From contig JAJYHT010000002.1 in the NCBI GenBank assembly GCA_021784595.1, forward strand, positions 35,186-99,185: a DNA stretch of 64,000 nucleotides. The letters are read 5' to 3'. The stretch comes from Bacillota bacterium (GTDB lineage: Bacteria > Bacillota > Sulfobacillia > Sulfobacillales > Sulfobacillaceae). The notes beneath the pieces are model-generated. The model did not search any database and was not told the origin of the DNA. It was given only the letters and a program-made list of their open reading frames with translations. The position numbers and the translations under genes were made by a program. Shown one piece after another: positions 17,546 through 27,561 of the stretch (the stretch's first letter is position 1; every line of letters begins with the position of its first letter).

Positions 17546-19117
17546 GTGGATCGTAGTGATGATAATGCCGATAGTGTACCAATAGATGGAGACAATGAAA
17601 GGCGGGAGCGTGTGTCCGGGATCGGCGCGAGTAATGGCTGGATTCTCGATATCATTCATGGCACTTTGTTGGCCGGGCTCTTAGTGGGCGTGTGGGAATG
17701 GGACGGCCTGGTTCTCAAGGACCGCTGGCCATTCGTGGATTCGTATGTGTTGGCGTTTGGAGGTCCAACCACACTCTTGGTGGTTGTCCTCTGGGGCCAC
17801 ATGATGGTGCCCTTCGGAGTCTTTGTGATCTCCCTGGTTTCCATGTGGTATCTTCTGGCCTCTTGGAGATGGTCTTTGATTGGCAGCCTCGCCGTATGGG
17901 CGGCCACTGCAGTGACTTCACTCACAGTCCATGGCTACTCTAGCCATATGGTGTTTGATGTGTCAATAATGTTGGGGTTTCTATTAGGGTTGGCGATCAC
18001 CAGCCACCGGGTGGCGAATTTCCGCCGCATGATGGCATTGTACGGTGGGGCAGTGGTGGTCGCAGCAACGGCCATGATATTGAATCGCGATGGTGTGCAT
18101 GACATTGTGGTGTCACTCACCGCTGCCGCATTGGCAGGCGGTTACCTAGTGGGTCGGGCTCGTCGTGAATCGCGGTGGGCCAAAGATATTGAACGAGCGG
18201 AACATGACCCGCTGACAGGAGCTTTGACGAGGTATGGACTTGGCTCGTGGCAGCGGAAATTTGCTGGCAAAGACGTATTGGGGCTGATTGTGGCCTGTGA
18301 TCTTGATGATTTCAAGTCTTTTAATGACACCTGGGGCCATCACTTAGGCGATGAAGTCCTAAAGATGTTTACTGACCGGCTACGGACAGCGTGTCGTCAA
18401 GATGATGCTATCGTGCGCACGGGCGGTGATGAATTTGTGGTATGGATGCCAGGACTTATGGAGGAGACGTCGGCCCAAGTGGTGGCCGAAAAACTTCACC
18501 AGGCCGTGATCGGCCTTCCCTATGACGTGTCTATCGGATCTGTCAGACTAGGAGTGTCCATGGGCTGGGCCCTGGGGATTTTGGGCGAGGAAACTGCTAA
18601 GCGAGCCGACCGTCGTTTGTTAGTGGCTAAACGGCGTGGAAAAAATCGGGTGATTGCTAAGGAGCCTAACCATGCACCGCGCGACTCAGGAAACAGAAAT
18701 CCTGAGCTATCGACTGCGGAGCTGGGCTGGCTCGGCGACGCCGCTCGCGTGTTGTGGAAAGACTGGCCAGTGGCAGCGTTGTTGACTAATCGCAACGGTC
18801 GTATTGTGGCTGCTAATGACGCCTACCAAAAACTCACCGGTCGTACCTGGAGTGAACTTTCTGATCGAAAACCGTCTATTAACAGCGCCGGCACCACACC
18901 TCCAAAAACATATGAAGATTTATGGCACACTTTGGACCAAGGGTTGCCCTGGGAAGGCACACTTCAGAACCAACGCCCGAATGGGGATCGATGGTGGGCG
19001 CACGAGCAGATTGTTCCGGTACGAATAGGCTCGCAAGTGGTTGGCTACTGGGCTGCAATTGAAGAACAATTGGACACATCTTCTAAGACTGGTAATGAGA
19101 TGATGTCAGAGACATGA
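17546..19117 (+). CDS. Membrane-bound diguanylate cyclase (GGDEF-PAS)
   Basis: A 523-residue protein: about six membrane segments (residues 30-205), then a GGDEF domain (HDPLTGALTRYGL to about residue 375), then a C-terminal PAS domain beginning about residue 400. The active loop is an intact GGDEF, and the product-inhibition I-site RQDD lies five residues before it. It should make cyclic di-GMP. PAS after GGDEF is the reverse of the common order. GTG 17546 has a weak ribosome site; an in-frame GTG at 17612 is the alternative. Confidence 0.9.
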   Translation: MDRSDDNADSVPIDGDNERRERVSGIGASNGWILDIIHGTLLAGLLVGVWEWDGLVLKDRWPFVDSYVLAFGGPTTLLVVVLWGHMMVPFGVFVISLVSMWYLLASWRWSLIGSLAVWAATAVTSLTVHGYSSHMVFDVSIMLGFLLGLAITSHRVANFRRMMALYGGAVVVAATAMILNRDGVHDIVVSLTAAALAGGYLVGRARRESRWAKDIERAEHDPLTGALTRYGLGSWQRKFAGKDVLGLIVACDLDDFKSFNDTWGHHLGDEVLKMFTDRLRTACRQDDAIVRTGGDEFVVWMPGLMEETSAQVVAEKLHQAVIGLPYDVSIGSVRLGVSMGWALGILGEETAKRADRRLLVAKRRGKNRVIAKEPNHAPRDSGNRNPELSTAELGWLGDAARVLWKDWPVAALLTNRNGRIVAANDAYQKLTGRTWSELSDRKPSINSAGTTPPKTYEDLWHTLDQGLPWEGTLQNQRPNGDRWWAHEQIVPVRIGSQVVGYWAAIEEQLDTSSKTGNEMMSET

Positions 19118-19139
19118 TGGACTGCGCGCCATTGATGAC

Positions 19140-19718
19140 ATGATGTGGGGGGCCATTTTGGAGTACGAAATAGGATTGGGATTCGCAGCGGGATTCGCGA
19201 GCTTCTTAGCAGTGGCGGCAATTTTGGGTCTTACCCATCAAGTGGAACAGAAAACACCCGATCGGACGATGCCGTTTGGGCTGTTTTTGGGCTTGATCGT
19301 CCTGATTGTGTTTATGGCCTTTGTGGAAGAAGGCATTTTTCGTTGGCTGCTGGTTGGCGTGGCCAGCCGCTGGGTCGGGTTTCTTCCAGCTCTCACGGGT
19401 TCTTCCATATTGTTTACAATTGCCCATCGTCCCAACGGGGCTCTCTCATTCCGTGCCATTCTTAATCTCATGTTAGTCGGTGTCATATTGGGAGTTGTTT
19501 TTTGGTGGTGGGGATTTTGGGTGGCTGTGGCTGCCCATGCTGGATGGAATCTTGCCGAATGGGGACTTGGCTACACGGTGAGCGGAGAAAAAACACGGAA
19601 CGTTTTGCCTTCGCCCGCGATCCGCATCATTACGGGAGAGCCTTTTGGGCCGGAAGCGCACTGGGCAGCGACCGTGGTATTGTTTGTAGTGGCTTTGGCG
19701 CTGCATTTTCGTGTATAA
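19140..19718 (+). CDS. CPBP-family intramembrane protease (Abi/CaaX-like)
   Basis: A 192-residue membrane protein with the three CPBP motifs: EEGIFRWLL (EExxxR), FTIAH and HAGWN, spread over several membrane helices. These are glutamate/histidine-type intramembrane proteases, often linked to peptide maturation or self-immunity. There is no clear ribosome site. It lies 22 bases after the diguanylate cyclase and 41 before lspA, probably in one operon. Confidence 0.85.
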   Translation: MMWGAILEYEIGLGFAAGFASFLAVAAILGLTHQVEQKTPDRTMPFGLFLGLIVLIVFMAFVEEGIFRWLLVGVASRWVGFLPALTGSSILFTIAHRPNGALSFRAILNLMLVGVILGVVFWWWGFWVAVAAHAGWNLAEWGLGYTVSGEKTRNVLPSPAIRIITGEPFGPEAHWAATVVLFVVALALHFRV

Positions 19719-19759
19719 GGCAGTGCCCTAAACTGATGGCCGAAAAAGGTGGGAGAGAC

Positions 19760-20245
19760 GTGGGCAATTCCAGTCGTTTAACCAAGTTGTCGGTTATCGG
19801 TCTTCTGGCACTTGTGGATCAGGGAGTGGGATGGTGGGCTAAGATACACTTAAAGCGACATGCCGTGTTATGGGTAGTGCGGCCTTGGCTTGGGTGGCAT
19901 TTGTTATACAACTCAGGAGCTATGCTAAGCTTGGGTTCTCAAAGGCCGGATTTGGTGACCGCGATCGGGGTGATAGGCACGTTAGTGCTGGCCGGTCTAT
20001 CACTATATTCCAAGAAATTTGGGTTGCCGGCGGCTTTGATGGCCGGGGGCGCACTGGGAAACCTGTTGAATCGCTTGGCTTTGGGTCATGTCATCGACTA
20101 CGTGCAAGTGTGGGGCTGGCCCGGGATTTTTAATTTGGCTGATGTATGTTTGCGGTTGGGGGTTTTGTGGATGGTGTGGGTGATGTGGCGGCAACGAACA
20201 CCGCGCCCGCCACAGTGGTCAAAAATTGTTACTGATCCTAAATAG
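19760..20245 (+). CDS. lspA: Lipoprotein signal peptidase (signal peptidase II)
   Basis: Four-helix aspartic protease that cuts lipoprotein signal peptides at the lipobox. Visible motifs are LLYNSGAMLSL, GGALGNLLNRLALGHVIDYV with the first catalytic Asp, and FNLADV with the second. GTG 19760 is chosen for AGGTGGGAGA upstream; ATG 19736 is in frame but lacks a ribosome site. Substrates would include the lipoproteins at 6906-7571 and 26665-27561. Confidence 0.88.
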   Translation: MGNSSRLTKLSVIGLLALVDQGVGWWAKIHLKRHAVLWVVRPWLGWHLLYNSGAMLSLGSQRPDLVTAIGVIGTLVLAGLSLYSKKFGLPAALMAGGALGNLLNRLALGHVIDYVQVWGWPGIFNLADVCLRLGVLWMVWVMWRQRTPRPPQWSKIVTDPK

Positions 20246-20295
20246 CCACGTGCCACCATTGAGTCGCGGCGGCACATGGCTCGGTTGCTCCGGAA

Positions 20296-20772
20296 CTAGT
20301 CGATGTGAGCTTCTAAAAACCAAAGATCCTTATCCAATTGGCGTGACACCTCTGTGAACAAATCCGCGGTGTCGGCATCTTCGAGCTCTGCGGCTTGATC
20401 AATTCCGCTGCGAATGGCATTGCCTACTTGTCCGATAAGATCGGCGAGTCGTGCGATTACTGCCCGGTCTTGGCGATGTTCTCCTGACCAGGCGGACAAT
20501 TGGGTGGTGCCAGCAACCGTTTGCACAGATGTATTAACGGCTCCACCTAGAGCTGTAACCCGTTCAGCCATGGTATCAATGGCCTCTAAAACGTGATCGG
20601 CAATGTCATCAAAGAGTTCATGATAGGCGATGAAATGCGGGCCGATAACATTCCAGTGCGACAGCTTGGTTTGCAAATAAAGGTCAGTCATCATAACCAA
20701 ATCTTCGTTAAGCAGTGCGGTTAAAGTCGTGCGGTGTGCTTCGGAAAGGCCGATGCGTGTATGACGTAACAT
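20296..20772 (-). CDS. dps: Dps-family DNA-binding/ferroxidase protein
   Basis: A ferritin-like miniferritin of about 158 residues. The ferroxidase centre is complete: SHWNVIGPHF, then FDDIADHVLEAIDTMAER with the conserved D and E ligands. It stores iron and protects DNA from peroxide. ATG 20772 is chosen because GAGAGGAT lies upstream. An AT-rich region to 20930 separates it from the divergent DUF2142 gene and should hold both promoters. Confidence 0.92.
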   Translation of the reverse strand: MLRHTRIGLSEAHRTTLTALLNEDLVMMTDLYLQTKLSHWNVIGPHFIAYHELFDDIADHVLEAIDTMAERVTALGGAVNTSVQTVAGTTQLSAWSGEHRQDRAVIARLADLIGQVGNAIRSGIDQAAELEDADTADLFTEVSRQLDKDLWFLEAHID

Positions 20773-20930
20773 GGGATGATCATCCTCTCTATAGGGATTT
20801 AACACTATGAATTGTATCCTATATAGGACGATGTGTCAACTAATCAACAGATAGTGATTATCCAATCCAATAGTAACACCGTGATTCGTTGGAGATCTGT
20901 TCATATGGGTGTTAGAATAAGATAATTTGT

Positions 20931-22562
20931 ATGGTTTTGGGGGAACTCGTGGCAAAGATTAGATGGCCTGAACGCATGATGGCATTCTTTTTTTGTTTTG
21001 CGCTCGGACTCGTGTGGATGGGAGTTATGCCGTTGTGGCAGGGGCCTGATGAACCCGCCCATTTCGCTTATGTCCAATATATGGAGGGACATGGTGTGCC
21101 GCCGAGGCAAATTATTGTGGCTCCGGGTCGCGCCGCATGGCAATTTAGCCCATCCCCAGCGGAACTTGCATCCATTGATTTGACCCAACGAAACCAAATC
21201 TTAACTAATCCGCAAAGGGGGCTGTCGATAACGGCCCACGAGCGCGCGCGAGTCCTGGAGCAGATTGCGGCAGCCAGTCACAACCGGTACGCCAATCAAC
21301 CTGGTAGCCAGAACTACGTAGCCATTTACCCTCCGTTGTATTACCAGACGATAGCGCTCGCCATTCGAGGCTTCGATATTGTTAATGTGACTACCCAAGC
21401 CTATCTGGCCAGGATGATCACGGCTCTGTGGTTGGGGATGGCTGGAGTACTCTGGGATATCGTGTTAGCATTTATTGTTTTCTCACGTCCCCTACGACTA
21501 GCTATGTTAAGTTTTTTTGTGCTGATGTTTCCCACATTCCAAATGCTCGGTGGTGTGATCGGTAATGACATGCCGGCAGATGCGGCAAGCCTAGCCATTT
21601 TTGCGCTGGCTCTGTGGGCAATCGCTAAACCAAAAACGCTAGTGACGCCAAAATCGGCCATCGTCTTTGGAGTGGTGACCGGATTGGCGATCTTGACCAA
21701 AGAAGAGGCCTACATTGCTCTGGTGGTTTCGTTGCCTTTTGTAATATGGAGTGTATGGTCTGAACACTTGAGTTCGGCAAGGAAATGGCTCTGGTTGGGC
21801 ACAGTGGCTGTTAGCGCATCGATTTTGGCCGGTCCCTGGTTGGCTTTGACCTTCTATCGCTATCATGCCTTGGTGCCTCCATTAACTTATCAAGGTCTGG
21901 GGTCCTCTCCCCATTCATTAGCCTGGGTGTTGGGAAGTGAATTTTTGAGTGGGTCTTTCGAGCTCAATCTGTTGGTGACGCAAACGGTATTTGGCGTTGA
22001 CTTTCCTTGGTGGGTGCCATGGCATGCGTCATTATGGCGTTATCGAGGTTTGGCCATGATATGGATAGTGCTTTTGGTCGGCGGGTTTTATGTATCCCGA
22101 AAACAAAAGGGCTGGGGGCTGTCATTGGCATGGATTGTCGTTGGGGTGATGTTTTTGTGGGGTGTGCAATGGCAGTATGACATGACGACAGGCGCTCCAT
22201 TTCTCCAAGGGCGTTATTTCTTTTTTTTACTAGCTCCAGTTGGTTGGATAGGGGGGCAATTAATGATTCGCCTGCCCCACTGGGGACGCACTGTACTGTT
22301 TGTTTTAGCCTTCGTGCTGTCGGGTCTGGTCATAAACCATACTCTTTGGAGATATTACCATGCATCCATCGGCGAATTCGTATTAGGACGGATCGTCATG
22401 TTCGCTCCTCATGGCATTCTTTTAATAAGTCGGATAGGGGTCTTAACGTCGGTCGGGATAATGGCCACTATTATGGTTCAGAATGTGTTTTCGAAATCGA
22501 ATAAGCAGGAATTGGATCGAGAAAGCGCGAATACCCTCTCAAATAGTAATGGCGAGCATTAG
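20931..22562 (+). CDS. DUF2142-like polytopic membrane protein
   Basis: A 543-residue protein with about twelve membrane segments. The early loop WQGPDEPAHFAYVQYMEGHG is typical of DUF2142, a GT-C-like family with a conserved DEPAH near the first helix. It probably transfers a sugar from a polyprenyl-phosphate carrier outside the membrane. GTG 20949 with GGGGGA upstream is a possible alternative start. It overlaps the next gene by 14 bases; together with the GT2 and GtrA proteins it forms a glycan-export-type cluster. Confidence 0.75.
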   Translation: MVLGELVAKIRWPERMMAFFFCFALGLVWMGVMPLWQGPDEPAHFAYVQYMEGHGVPPRQIIVAPGRAAWQFSPSPAELASIDLTQRNQILTNPQRGLSITAHERARVLEQIAAASHNRYANQPGSQNYVAIYPPLYYQTIALAIRGFDIVNVTTQAYLARMITALWLGMAGVLWDIVLAFIVFSRPLRLAMLSFFVLMFPTFQMLGGVIGNDMPADAASLAIFALALWAIAKPKTLVTPKSAIVFGVVTGLAILTKEEAYIALVVSLPFVIWSVWSEHLSSARKWLWLGTVAVSASILAGPWLALTFYRYHALVPPLTYQGLGSSPHSLAWVLGSEFLSGSFELNLLVTQTVFGVDFPWWVPWHASLWRYRGLAMIWIVLLVGGFYVSRKQKGWGLSLAWIVVGVMFLWGVQWQYDMTTGAPFLQGRYFFFLLAPVGWIGGQLMIRLPHWGRTVLFVLAFVLSGLVINHTLWRYYHASIGEFVLGRIVMFAPHGILLISRIGVLTSVGIMATIMVQNVFSKSNKQELDRESANTLSNSNGEH

Positions 22563-23571
22563 GGAGGCCTGCGGCTTGGTTACGGCAAAGAGATTGTCTT
22601 ATGGGAAAGAGGACAGCCAATCTTGGCCAAAGATTGCCGTGCTTGTGCCATGTTATAACGAGGCGGCCACTGTGGGTCGGGTTGTGCACGATTTTTTAAC
22701 GTTCCTTCCCCAAGCACAGGTCTTTGTTTATGACAATAATTCGACGGACCGCACGGTGCAAGTGGCGCTGGAAGCCGGAGCGACCGTACGGTCCGTAATG
22801 AAGCAAGGGAAAGGCCATGTAATAAGGCGCATGTTCTCCGATGTCGAGGCGGACATTTTTATCCTAGTGGATGGGGACGATACCTATAGTGCCCATGAGG
22901 CACCATTAATGGTTGAGAAGTTGGTGGTAAATCGATTGGACATGGTCGTCGGGGTGCGAACGACTGAGGATGGCGATGCGTATCGCACAGGTCACCGCTT
23001 TGGTAACAAGGTATTGACGTGGATGGTCACGAGGATATTTGGCAATGCGTTTAGCGATATTCTATCCGGATATCGTGTCCTCTCGCGTCGTTTTGTGAAA
23101 TCATTCCCAGCTTTGGCCAATGGATTTGAAACTGAAACCGAGATTACTGTTCATGCACTGGAACTGAACATGCCGGTAGGCGAGGTTCCCACCAATTATC
23201 GCAGTCGTCCAACAGGATCATTGAGCAAGTTGCATACTTACCGGGATGGTTGGCGAATATTCCGAACGATAATTTCACTCATTAAAGCTGAACGACCGTT
23301 GGTGTTTTTTTCGTTTTTGGCTGGGTTGCTGTCCGCTGTCGCCATCGTGCTCATCATACCGATTCTGATTACCTACCAAAAGACTGGGCAAGTGCCTCGG
23401 TTTCCCACCGCGATCTTGAGCATGGGCTTGTTTCTGGCAGCATTTTTGAGCGTAACCTCGGGGCTTGTGCTAGACACCATCACACGGGGGCGGCGTGAGA
23501 TGAAGAGGCTGTTTTACCTGTCAATTCCGCATCACGGGAGCATGGTTGAATACGAAAGAGACGAGCGATGA
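22549..23571 (+). CDS. GT2 polyprenyl-phosphate glycosyltransferase
   Basis: Family 2 glycosyltransferase of the dolichol-phosphate-mannose synthase kind: IAVLVPCYNEAATV, YDNNSTDRT, KQGKGHVIRRMF and the metal-binding VDGDDTYS, followed by two C-terminal membrane helices. It would load a sugar onto a polyprenyl phosphate for use by the GT-C protein upstream. The start overlaps the previous gene and the stop overlaps GtrA (ATGA), so the three are co-translated. Confidence 0.9.
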   Translation: MASIREACGLVTAKRLSYGKEDSQSWPKIAVLVPCYNEAATVGRVVHDFLTFLPQAQVFVYDNNSTDRTVQVALEAGATVRSVMKQGKGHVIRRMFSDVEADIFILVDGDDTYSAHEAPLMVEKLVVNRLDMVVGVRTTEDGDAYRTGHRFGNKVLTWMVTRIFGNAFSDILSGYRVLSRRFVKSFPALANGFETETEITVHALELNMPVGEVPTNYRSRPTGSLSKLHTYRDGWRIFRTIISLIKAERPLVFFSFLAGLLSAVAIVLIIPILITYQKTGQVPRFPTAILSMGLFLAAFLSVTSGLVLDTITRGRREMKRLFYLSIPHHGSMVEYERDER

Positions 23572-23978
23572 AGGTTTCGCTGTCCAGGATTCAAAGGGTC
23601 TTTCCTAAATTTATTAAATATGGAATGGTGGGAGGGGTCGCCGCAAGCCTGGCCTGGATCAGCGGGATTTTGACGTATTCTAATCTCGATTGGCCTTATG
23701 CTGTCAGTCAACTGGCGGGATTTTTAGTTGGCACGGCAACGAGCTACCCCCTGAGCCGATTGTGGGCATTTCGCAATCAATACCCAAAAATCCCTAAACA
23801 GGCCATGGTATTTCTCGTGGTTTCAATTGGGGGATTGGTAGTGAATGAACTGAGCTTAATATTCGCCGTGCGTATTTTGCATTTATGGGTTTGGCTTAGT
23901 ATGGGAGTAGGGTTAGGGGTTGGATTTCTTTGGAATTTTTCGATCCATAATTGGATAACGTTCGGTAAATTATCGTGA
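23568..23978 (+). CDS. GtrA-family membrane protein
   Basis: A 136-residue protein with four membrane helices and the GtrA pattern (FIKYGMVGGVAASLAW, then SYPLSRLWAFRNQ, then GFLWNFSIHNWITF). GtrA proteins are thought to flip polyprenyl-linked sugars. The gene overlaps the GT2 gene by four bases. Confidence 0.9.
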   Translation: MKVSLSRIQRVFPKFIKYGMVGGVAASLAWISGILTYSNLDWPYAVSQLAGFLVGTATSYPLSRLWAFRNQYPKIPKQAMVFLVVSIGGLVVNELSLIFAVRILHLWVWLSMGVGLGVGFLWNFSIHNWITFGKLS

Positions 23979-24443
23979 TCCATCAAGATGGAAGCCGTGC
24001 ACCATCAGCTATCGCACCGATCCAGTGATTTACCGCCGGATTTGGTCACCGGGTGGTGAATTCGTGCGATGGGTCGGGTCAACCCCAACAATTTGCATGA
24101 TGATGCTTCCTGTCACTTTGAATGCGGGTCCCTTAGAATCCTAAAGAACTATCCAATATAGAGCGTACAATCCAAATGTCAAGAGAAGTCGATTGCGGAT
24201 TCGTCAGGTAAGCACCGCTGAGTCAGGAGTCAAAGTGACGTTCTCCTCACATGTTCTGTACTCGTATGGGGTTGTGTTGCATGCTCGGCCAATACATGGA
24301 CATATTTTAGGTTTCTTGCCCCCGCAATTCAGGTCTAGGATGACGGCAATTTCTGACAGCATTCTCTATAATGGGGTATGGGGTGGCTGATAATTGCACT
24401 CATGAGGCACTTATCTTATCCAGACTACATTTGCGGGGCCATA
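23979..24443. other. Gene-free stretch
   Basis: No supported gene is seen. The segment separates the GT2/GtrA operon from the PIG-V-like gene and probably holds its promoter. Confidence 0.4.
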
Positions 24444-25565
24444 ATGAATTTCTTGACAGATTTTCGTCGCAGAAATATTTATCGATATGTGATGATTGCT
24501 TTGCTCCATGATGCTTTGCTTTTGTTGGCAACGGCAATTGCAGGGCGCGTTCATCCGTCGTTGCAATACCTGACGCATTCGGAGAACTGGTACTGGAGGG
24601 CCCATTTTTGGTTTCAATGGGATGTTCTCTGGTACCAACACATTGCGCAAAGTGGCTACACGGCGAGCAGCACGGCGTTTTTTCCGTGGATCCCGTTGAC
24701 TCTTCATGTGATTCCTAATTTATGGGTATGGCTTGGAATAATGCAAATAGTATTTGTTGGAATTTTGTGGGGACTAAATCAGACTTTAGCGTATTATGGA
24801 ATTCGCGACGAGGTGCGAGTCCTGACAATGGTAATGTGGGCATTAAATCCTGCAGCCATTTTTTTCACTACGTTATATCCCGAACCTTGGACACTTTTTT
24901 GGGGGCTCCTGTCATTTGTTGGTTTTGTGCGCGGCAACCTTTGGGTTTCCTTTTTTTCCGCTTTGCTTGCTAGTCTGACCCATGGCACAGCCATGCTGTG
25001 GGGCATTTTTCCCTTAGTAATAGCAATCGGAACCATAATCAACCGACATTGGAAACAATTTACGGCGGCTCTGATTTGGGGAAGTGGATTTGGAGCGGGG
25101 TTTTTATCCTATATGGCCTATTGCTGGTGGAAATTTGGCAAACCACTAATCTTTTTGGAAGTTGAACACTCTCAGTGGGGCAATCATTGGGTGTGGCCGT
25201 GGCATCAATGGGTTGCACTAATAGTAACACCAGGATTGTCCGCTTTATCTGTCTTTTTCGGATTGCTGGCCGCGATTATGGTTTTCGGCTGGTTGAGCTT
25301 GATTCAAGTGCCTAAAAACACAGACCGAACGATGTGGCTAGCCCTGCAAATCTTTGGTGGGATGGCAGCTTTGGTATCATTGGGGTTTGATAGGACAGGG
25401 ATACCATTTCACAGCACGCTTAGATTATTGGGTGGTGATTTTCCTTTATATTTAGGGTGGGCAAAATTGCCGTCACTTCGCATTAAGCGAATCATCGTAG
25501 TCATTTTTGCGTTAGCCGCTTTTTTGGGAGCGTATTGGTTTTCCCACGGATTTTTCTATCAATAG
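24444..25565 (+). CDS. PIG-V-like membrane mannosyltransferase family protein
   Basis: A polytopic membrane protein of about 373 residues. The first large loop has WDVLWYQHIAQSGY and TAFFPWIPL, a pattern seen in bacterial relatives of GPI mannosyltransferase 2 (PIG-V), where the Asp is thought to be catalytic. It probably uses a polyprenyl-linked sugar on the outer face, in line with the preceding cluster. ATG 24444 has only a weak GGGG upstream; the frame opens at 24378. Confidence 0.7.
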   Translation: MNFLTDFRRRNIYRYVMIALLHDALLLLATAIAGRVHPSLQYLTHSENWYWRAHFWFQWDVLWYQHIAQSGYTASSTAFFPWIPLTLHVIPNLWVWLGIMQIVFVGILWGLNQTLAYYGIRDEVRVLTMVMWALNPAAIFFTTLYPEPWTLFWGLLSFVGFVRGNLWVSFFSALLASLTHGTAMLWGIFPLVIAIGTIINRHWKQFTAALIWGSGFGAGFLSYMAYCWWKFGKPLIFLEVEHSQWGNHWVWPWHQWVALIVTPGLSALSVFFGLLAAIMVFGWLSLIQVPKNTDRTMWLALQIFGGMAALVSLGFDRTGIPFHSTLRLLGGDFPLYLGWAKLPSLRIKRIIVVIFALAAFLGAYWFSHGFFYQ

Positions 25566-25733
25566 GTCCGACCCATGGATAACATCGAGCAATCCATGAA
25601 CTAACCCTACTGGCCGCGGTATTACTAAAGCATCATTAAACTAAACCGGGTTGAGTGGTTGACTAGTATGTTGTGGAAAACGGTGACGGACAATTCGCCC
25701 AGTCTCCTGGTCGGGAAATAAACCCACGCCATC

Positions 25734-25776
25734 ACCCCCAGTCCATCTGTCCGAGACAATGGCTGGGGGTTTTTTG
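25734..25776 (+). terminator. Rho-independent terminator
   Basis: ACCCCCAG pairs with CTGGGGGT across a roughly 20-base arm and loop, followed directly by a T-run (TTTTTT). It lies about 170 bp after the PIG-V-like gene and just beyond the convergent O-methyltransferase gene. Confidence 0.8.
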
Positions 25777-25789
25777 ATAGGTCTGCATG

Positions 25790-26428
25790 CTATGAATTGC
25801 TGTTGACGCGTGCAACGGCTAAACCATCGCCCATGGTAATCAACATGGCGGTTAAGAGGGGATGATGGGCCATGGTTTCATTAAATTTTCGCATCGCCAG
25901 AGCACTTGCGGACAAATCCTCATGATTCGTCACTCGTCCATGCAATAACGCATTATCCGCAGCAATAATGGCGCCAGGATTGGCCAACGCGATAGCGTAG
26001 GTCAAATAGGCAGGATAGTTTTCTTTGTCGGCATCAATCAAAAAGAAGTCGTAGCGCTTTTGTTCTTGCTCTAGGTGCTTTAAGGATTCTAAAGCAGGTC
26101 CAGTCAGATACTGAACTTTGTCACCGAGATTTGCCCGTTGCAAGTTATTCATGGCGACATTGGCATACTCTGGATTGAGTTCCAATGAGGTCAAATGCCC
26201 GTCTAAAGGCAATCCCCGAGCCAGCCATATTCCCGAATAGCCTCCTAACGCACCAATTTCCAGCGCTTCACGGCTATGGTTCATCTTAATCAGCAAAGAC
26301 AATAGTTGGCCAATATGGGGCGGCACAAAAATTGGCGGCATTCCCCGTTCGACAATATCGCGGCGCACTGCCGCCAAAGTTTCATCTTCATGCACAAATA
26401 ACTGCTGGACATATTCTTCCGCATTCAT
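25790..26428 (-). CDS. SAM-dependent O-methyltransferase (caffeoyl-CoA OMT family)
   Basis: A 212-residue class I methyltransferase: SAM motif ALEIGALGGYSGIWLARG, LTSLELNPEYA for the acidic residue, and the metal-site IDADKENYPAYL characteristic of the cation-dependent OMT_3 family. The acceptor is probably a catechol-like compound. GAGAGGGG precedes ATG 26428. Confidence 0.9.
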   Translation of the reverse strand: MNAEEYVQQLFVHEDETLAAVRRDIVERGMPPIFVPPHIGQLLSLLIKMNHSREALEIGALGGYSGIWLARGLPLDGHLTSLELNPEYANVAMNNLQRANLGDKVQYLTGPALESLKHLEQEQKRYDFFLIDADKENYPAYLTYAIALANPGAIIAADNALLHGRVTNHEDLSASALAMRKFNETMAHHPLLTAMLITMGDGLAVARVNSNS

Positions 26429-26664
26429 AGAGGTCCCCTCTCCAGATATGGATCACTCACGGTCTGAGGTGCATGCGATCATCCAAATGCCATTATATAC
26501 CTGGTGATAAAGCTATATCACAACCTTTGGCGATTGTTTGCAGGTACGCTTGGCCCTATTCGGATGCGTGGCATAACCAGCCAGAAGTAGCTATTTATTA
26601 GTACTACAGCACGTAGTAATATGAAACTAGCGAATTAAATTCATGATCAGGAGGTTTCAGTGAT

Positions 26665-27561
26665 ATGGTTAAAGCGACCCACATGAGTTTAGCGGCGCTA
26701 GCTACCCTAGCGCTGGCAGGATGCGGCGCCAGTGCTGCGCCGACTGCAAGCCAGTCCTCAAGCCCCAAACCTAGCCCAAGCGCTAGTTCAACGATGACTT
26801 CTTCGACAACGCCCGCGAGCACGACTTCTCAAAGTGCCACGGCTCCCGAGGTATATTCGATAGAGGCGAATAAAACGGCTCAAATGGTTCAGGCGGGCCA
26901 AGAGGCCACCTTTACCATTACGGCTGCGACTAGTTCCGGACAACCAGCAGCAGATCAAGCGGTCACCTTTTATATTGGTCCCATGGTTCCTTTAAGTGGG
27001 AATCCCCCGAAAGCCTGGTACCAATCGGGAACTACCACCGGAAGTAATTATATTGCTTCATACTCGAAGACGACGAACAGTCAAGGACAAGCCACTTTGG
27101 TTTTGCGTGGCCAGCCGACTAAGAGTATGGAAATGGTTGGCATTTCAGTGGGAGATCTTAGCAGCTACGTGGCGGGCAAGGGAGCTTTGGGCAGTATGGA
27201 TGCTTGGTGGACCACATCATCCACGATGCCGTCGGGTCCAGTGGGCGATTATGTGACGGTTTCACCCTTCATAACTCGGGTTTCCTCCGCCAGCAGTTCT
27301 CCACAGCTTTCGGTGATGGCTGGTTCCCCAACAGGTGCGATTCCCAACGCCTCCGTGGATTTTATCCCCAAACCGACATCAATGGGTGCTGGCATGTCCT
27401 CTTCGGGAGGCATGATGGCCACCACCGGCAGTACCGGGAAGGCCGCTTATTCGGTGATGATGCCGTCCCAGGGGATGTTGCCGATCCGCATCGTGGTCAC
27501 GCAAGGATCCGCGATGACCAGGGTAGCGGGCGGTATGAATGCCCTTTTTGTGGGGCCCTAG
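26665..27561 (+). CDS. Putative lipoprotein with Ig-like (Big) domain
   Basis: Signal peptide with lipobox LALAGCG, then a Ser/Thr/Pro-rich linker (about residues 25-65), then an adhesin-like beta domain (QEATFTITAATSSGQPA, AVTFYIGPM, NSQGQATLVLRG) of bacterial Ig type 1, then a Gly/Met-rich C-terminal domain. It is probably a surface lipoprotein. CAGGAGG precedes the ATG. The role is unknown. Confidence 0.75.
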   Translation: MVKATHMSLAALATLALAGCGASAAPTASQSSSPKPSPSASSTMTSSTTPASTTSQSATAPEVYSIEANKTAQMVQAGQEATFTITAATSSGQPAADQAVTFYIGPMVPLSGNPPKAWYQSGTTTGSNYIASYSKTTNSQGQATLVLRGQPTKSMEMVGISVGDLSSYVAGKGALGSMDAWWTTSSTMPSGPVGDYVTVSPFITRVSSASSSPQLSVMAGSPTGAIPNASVDFIPKPTSMGAGMSSSGGMMATTGSTGKAAYSVMMPSQGMLPIRIVVTQGSAMTRVAGGMNALFVGP

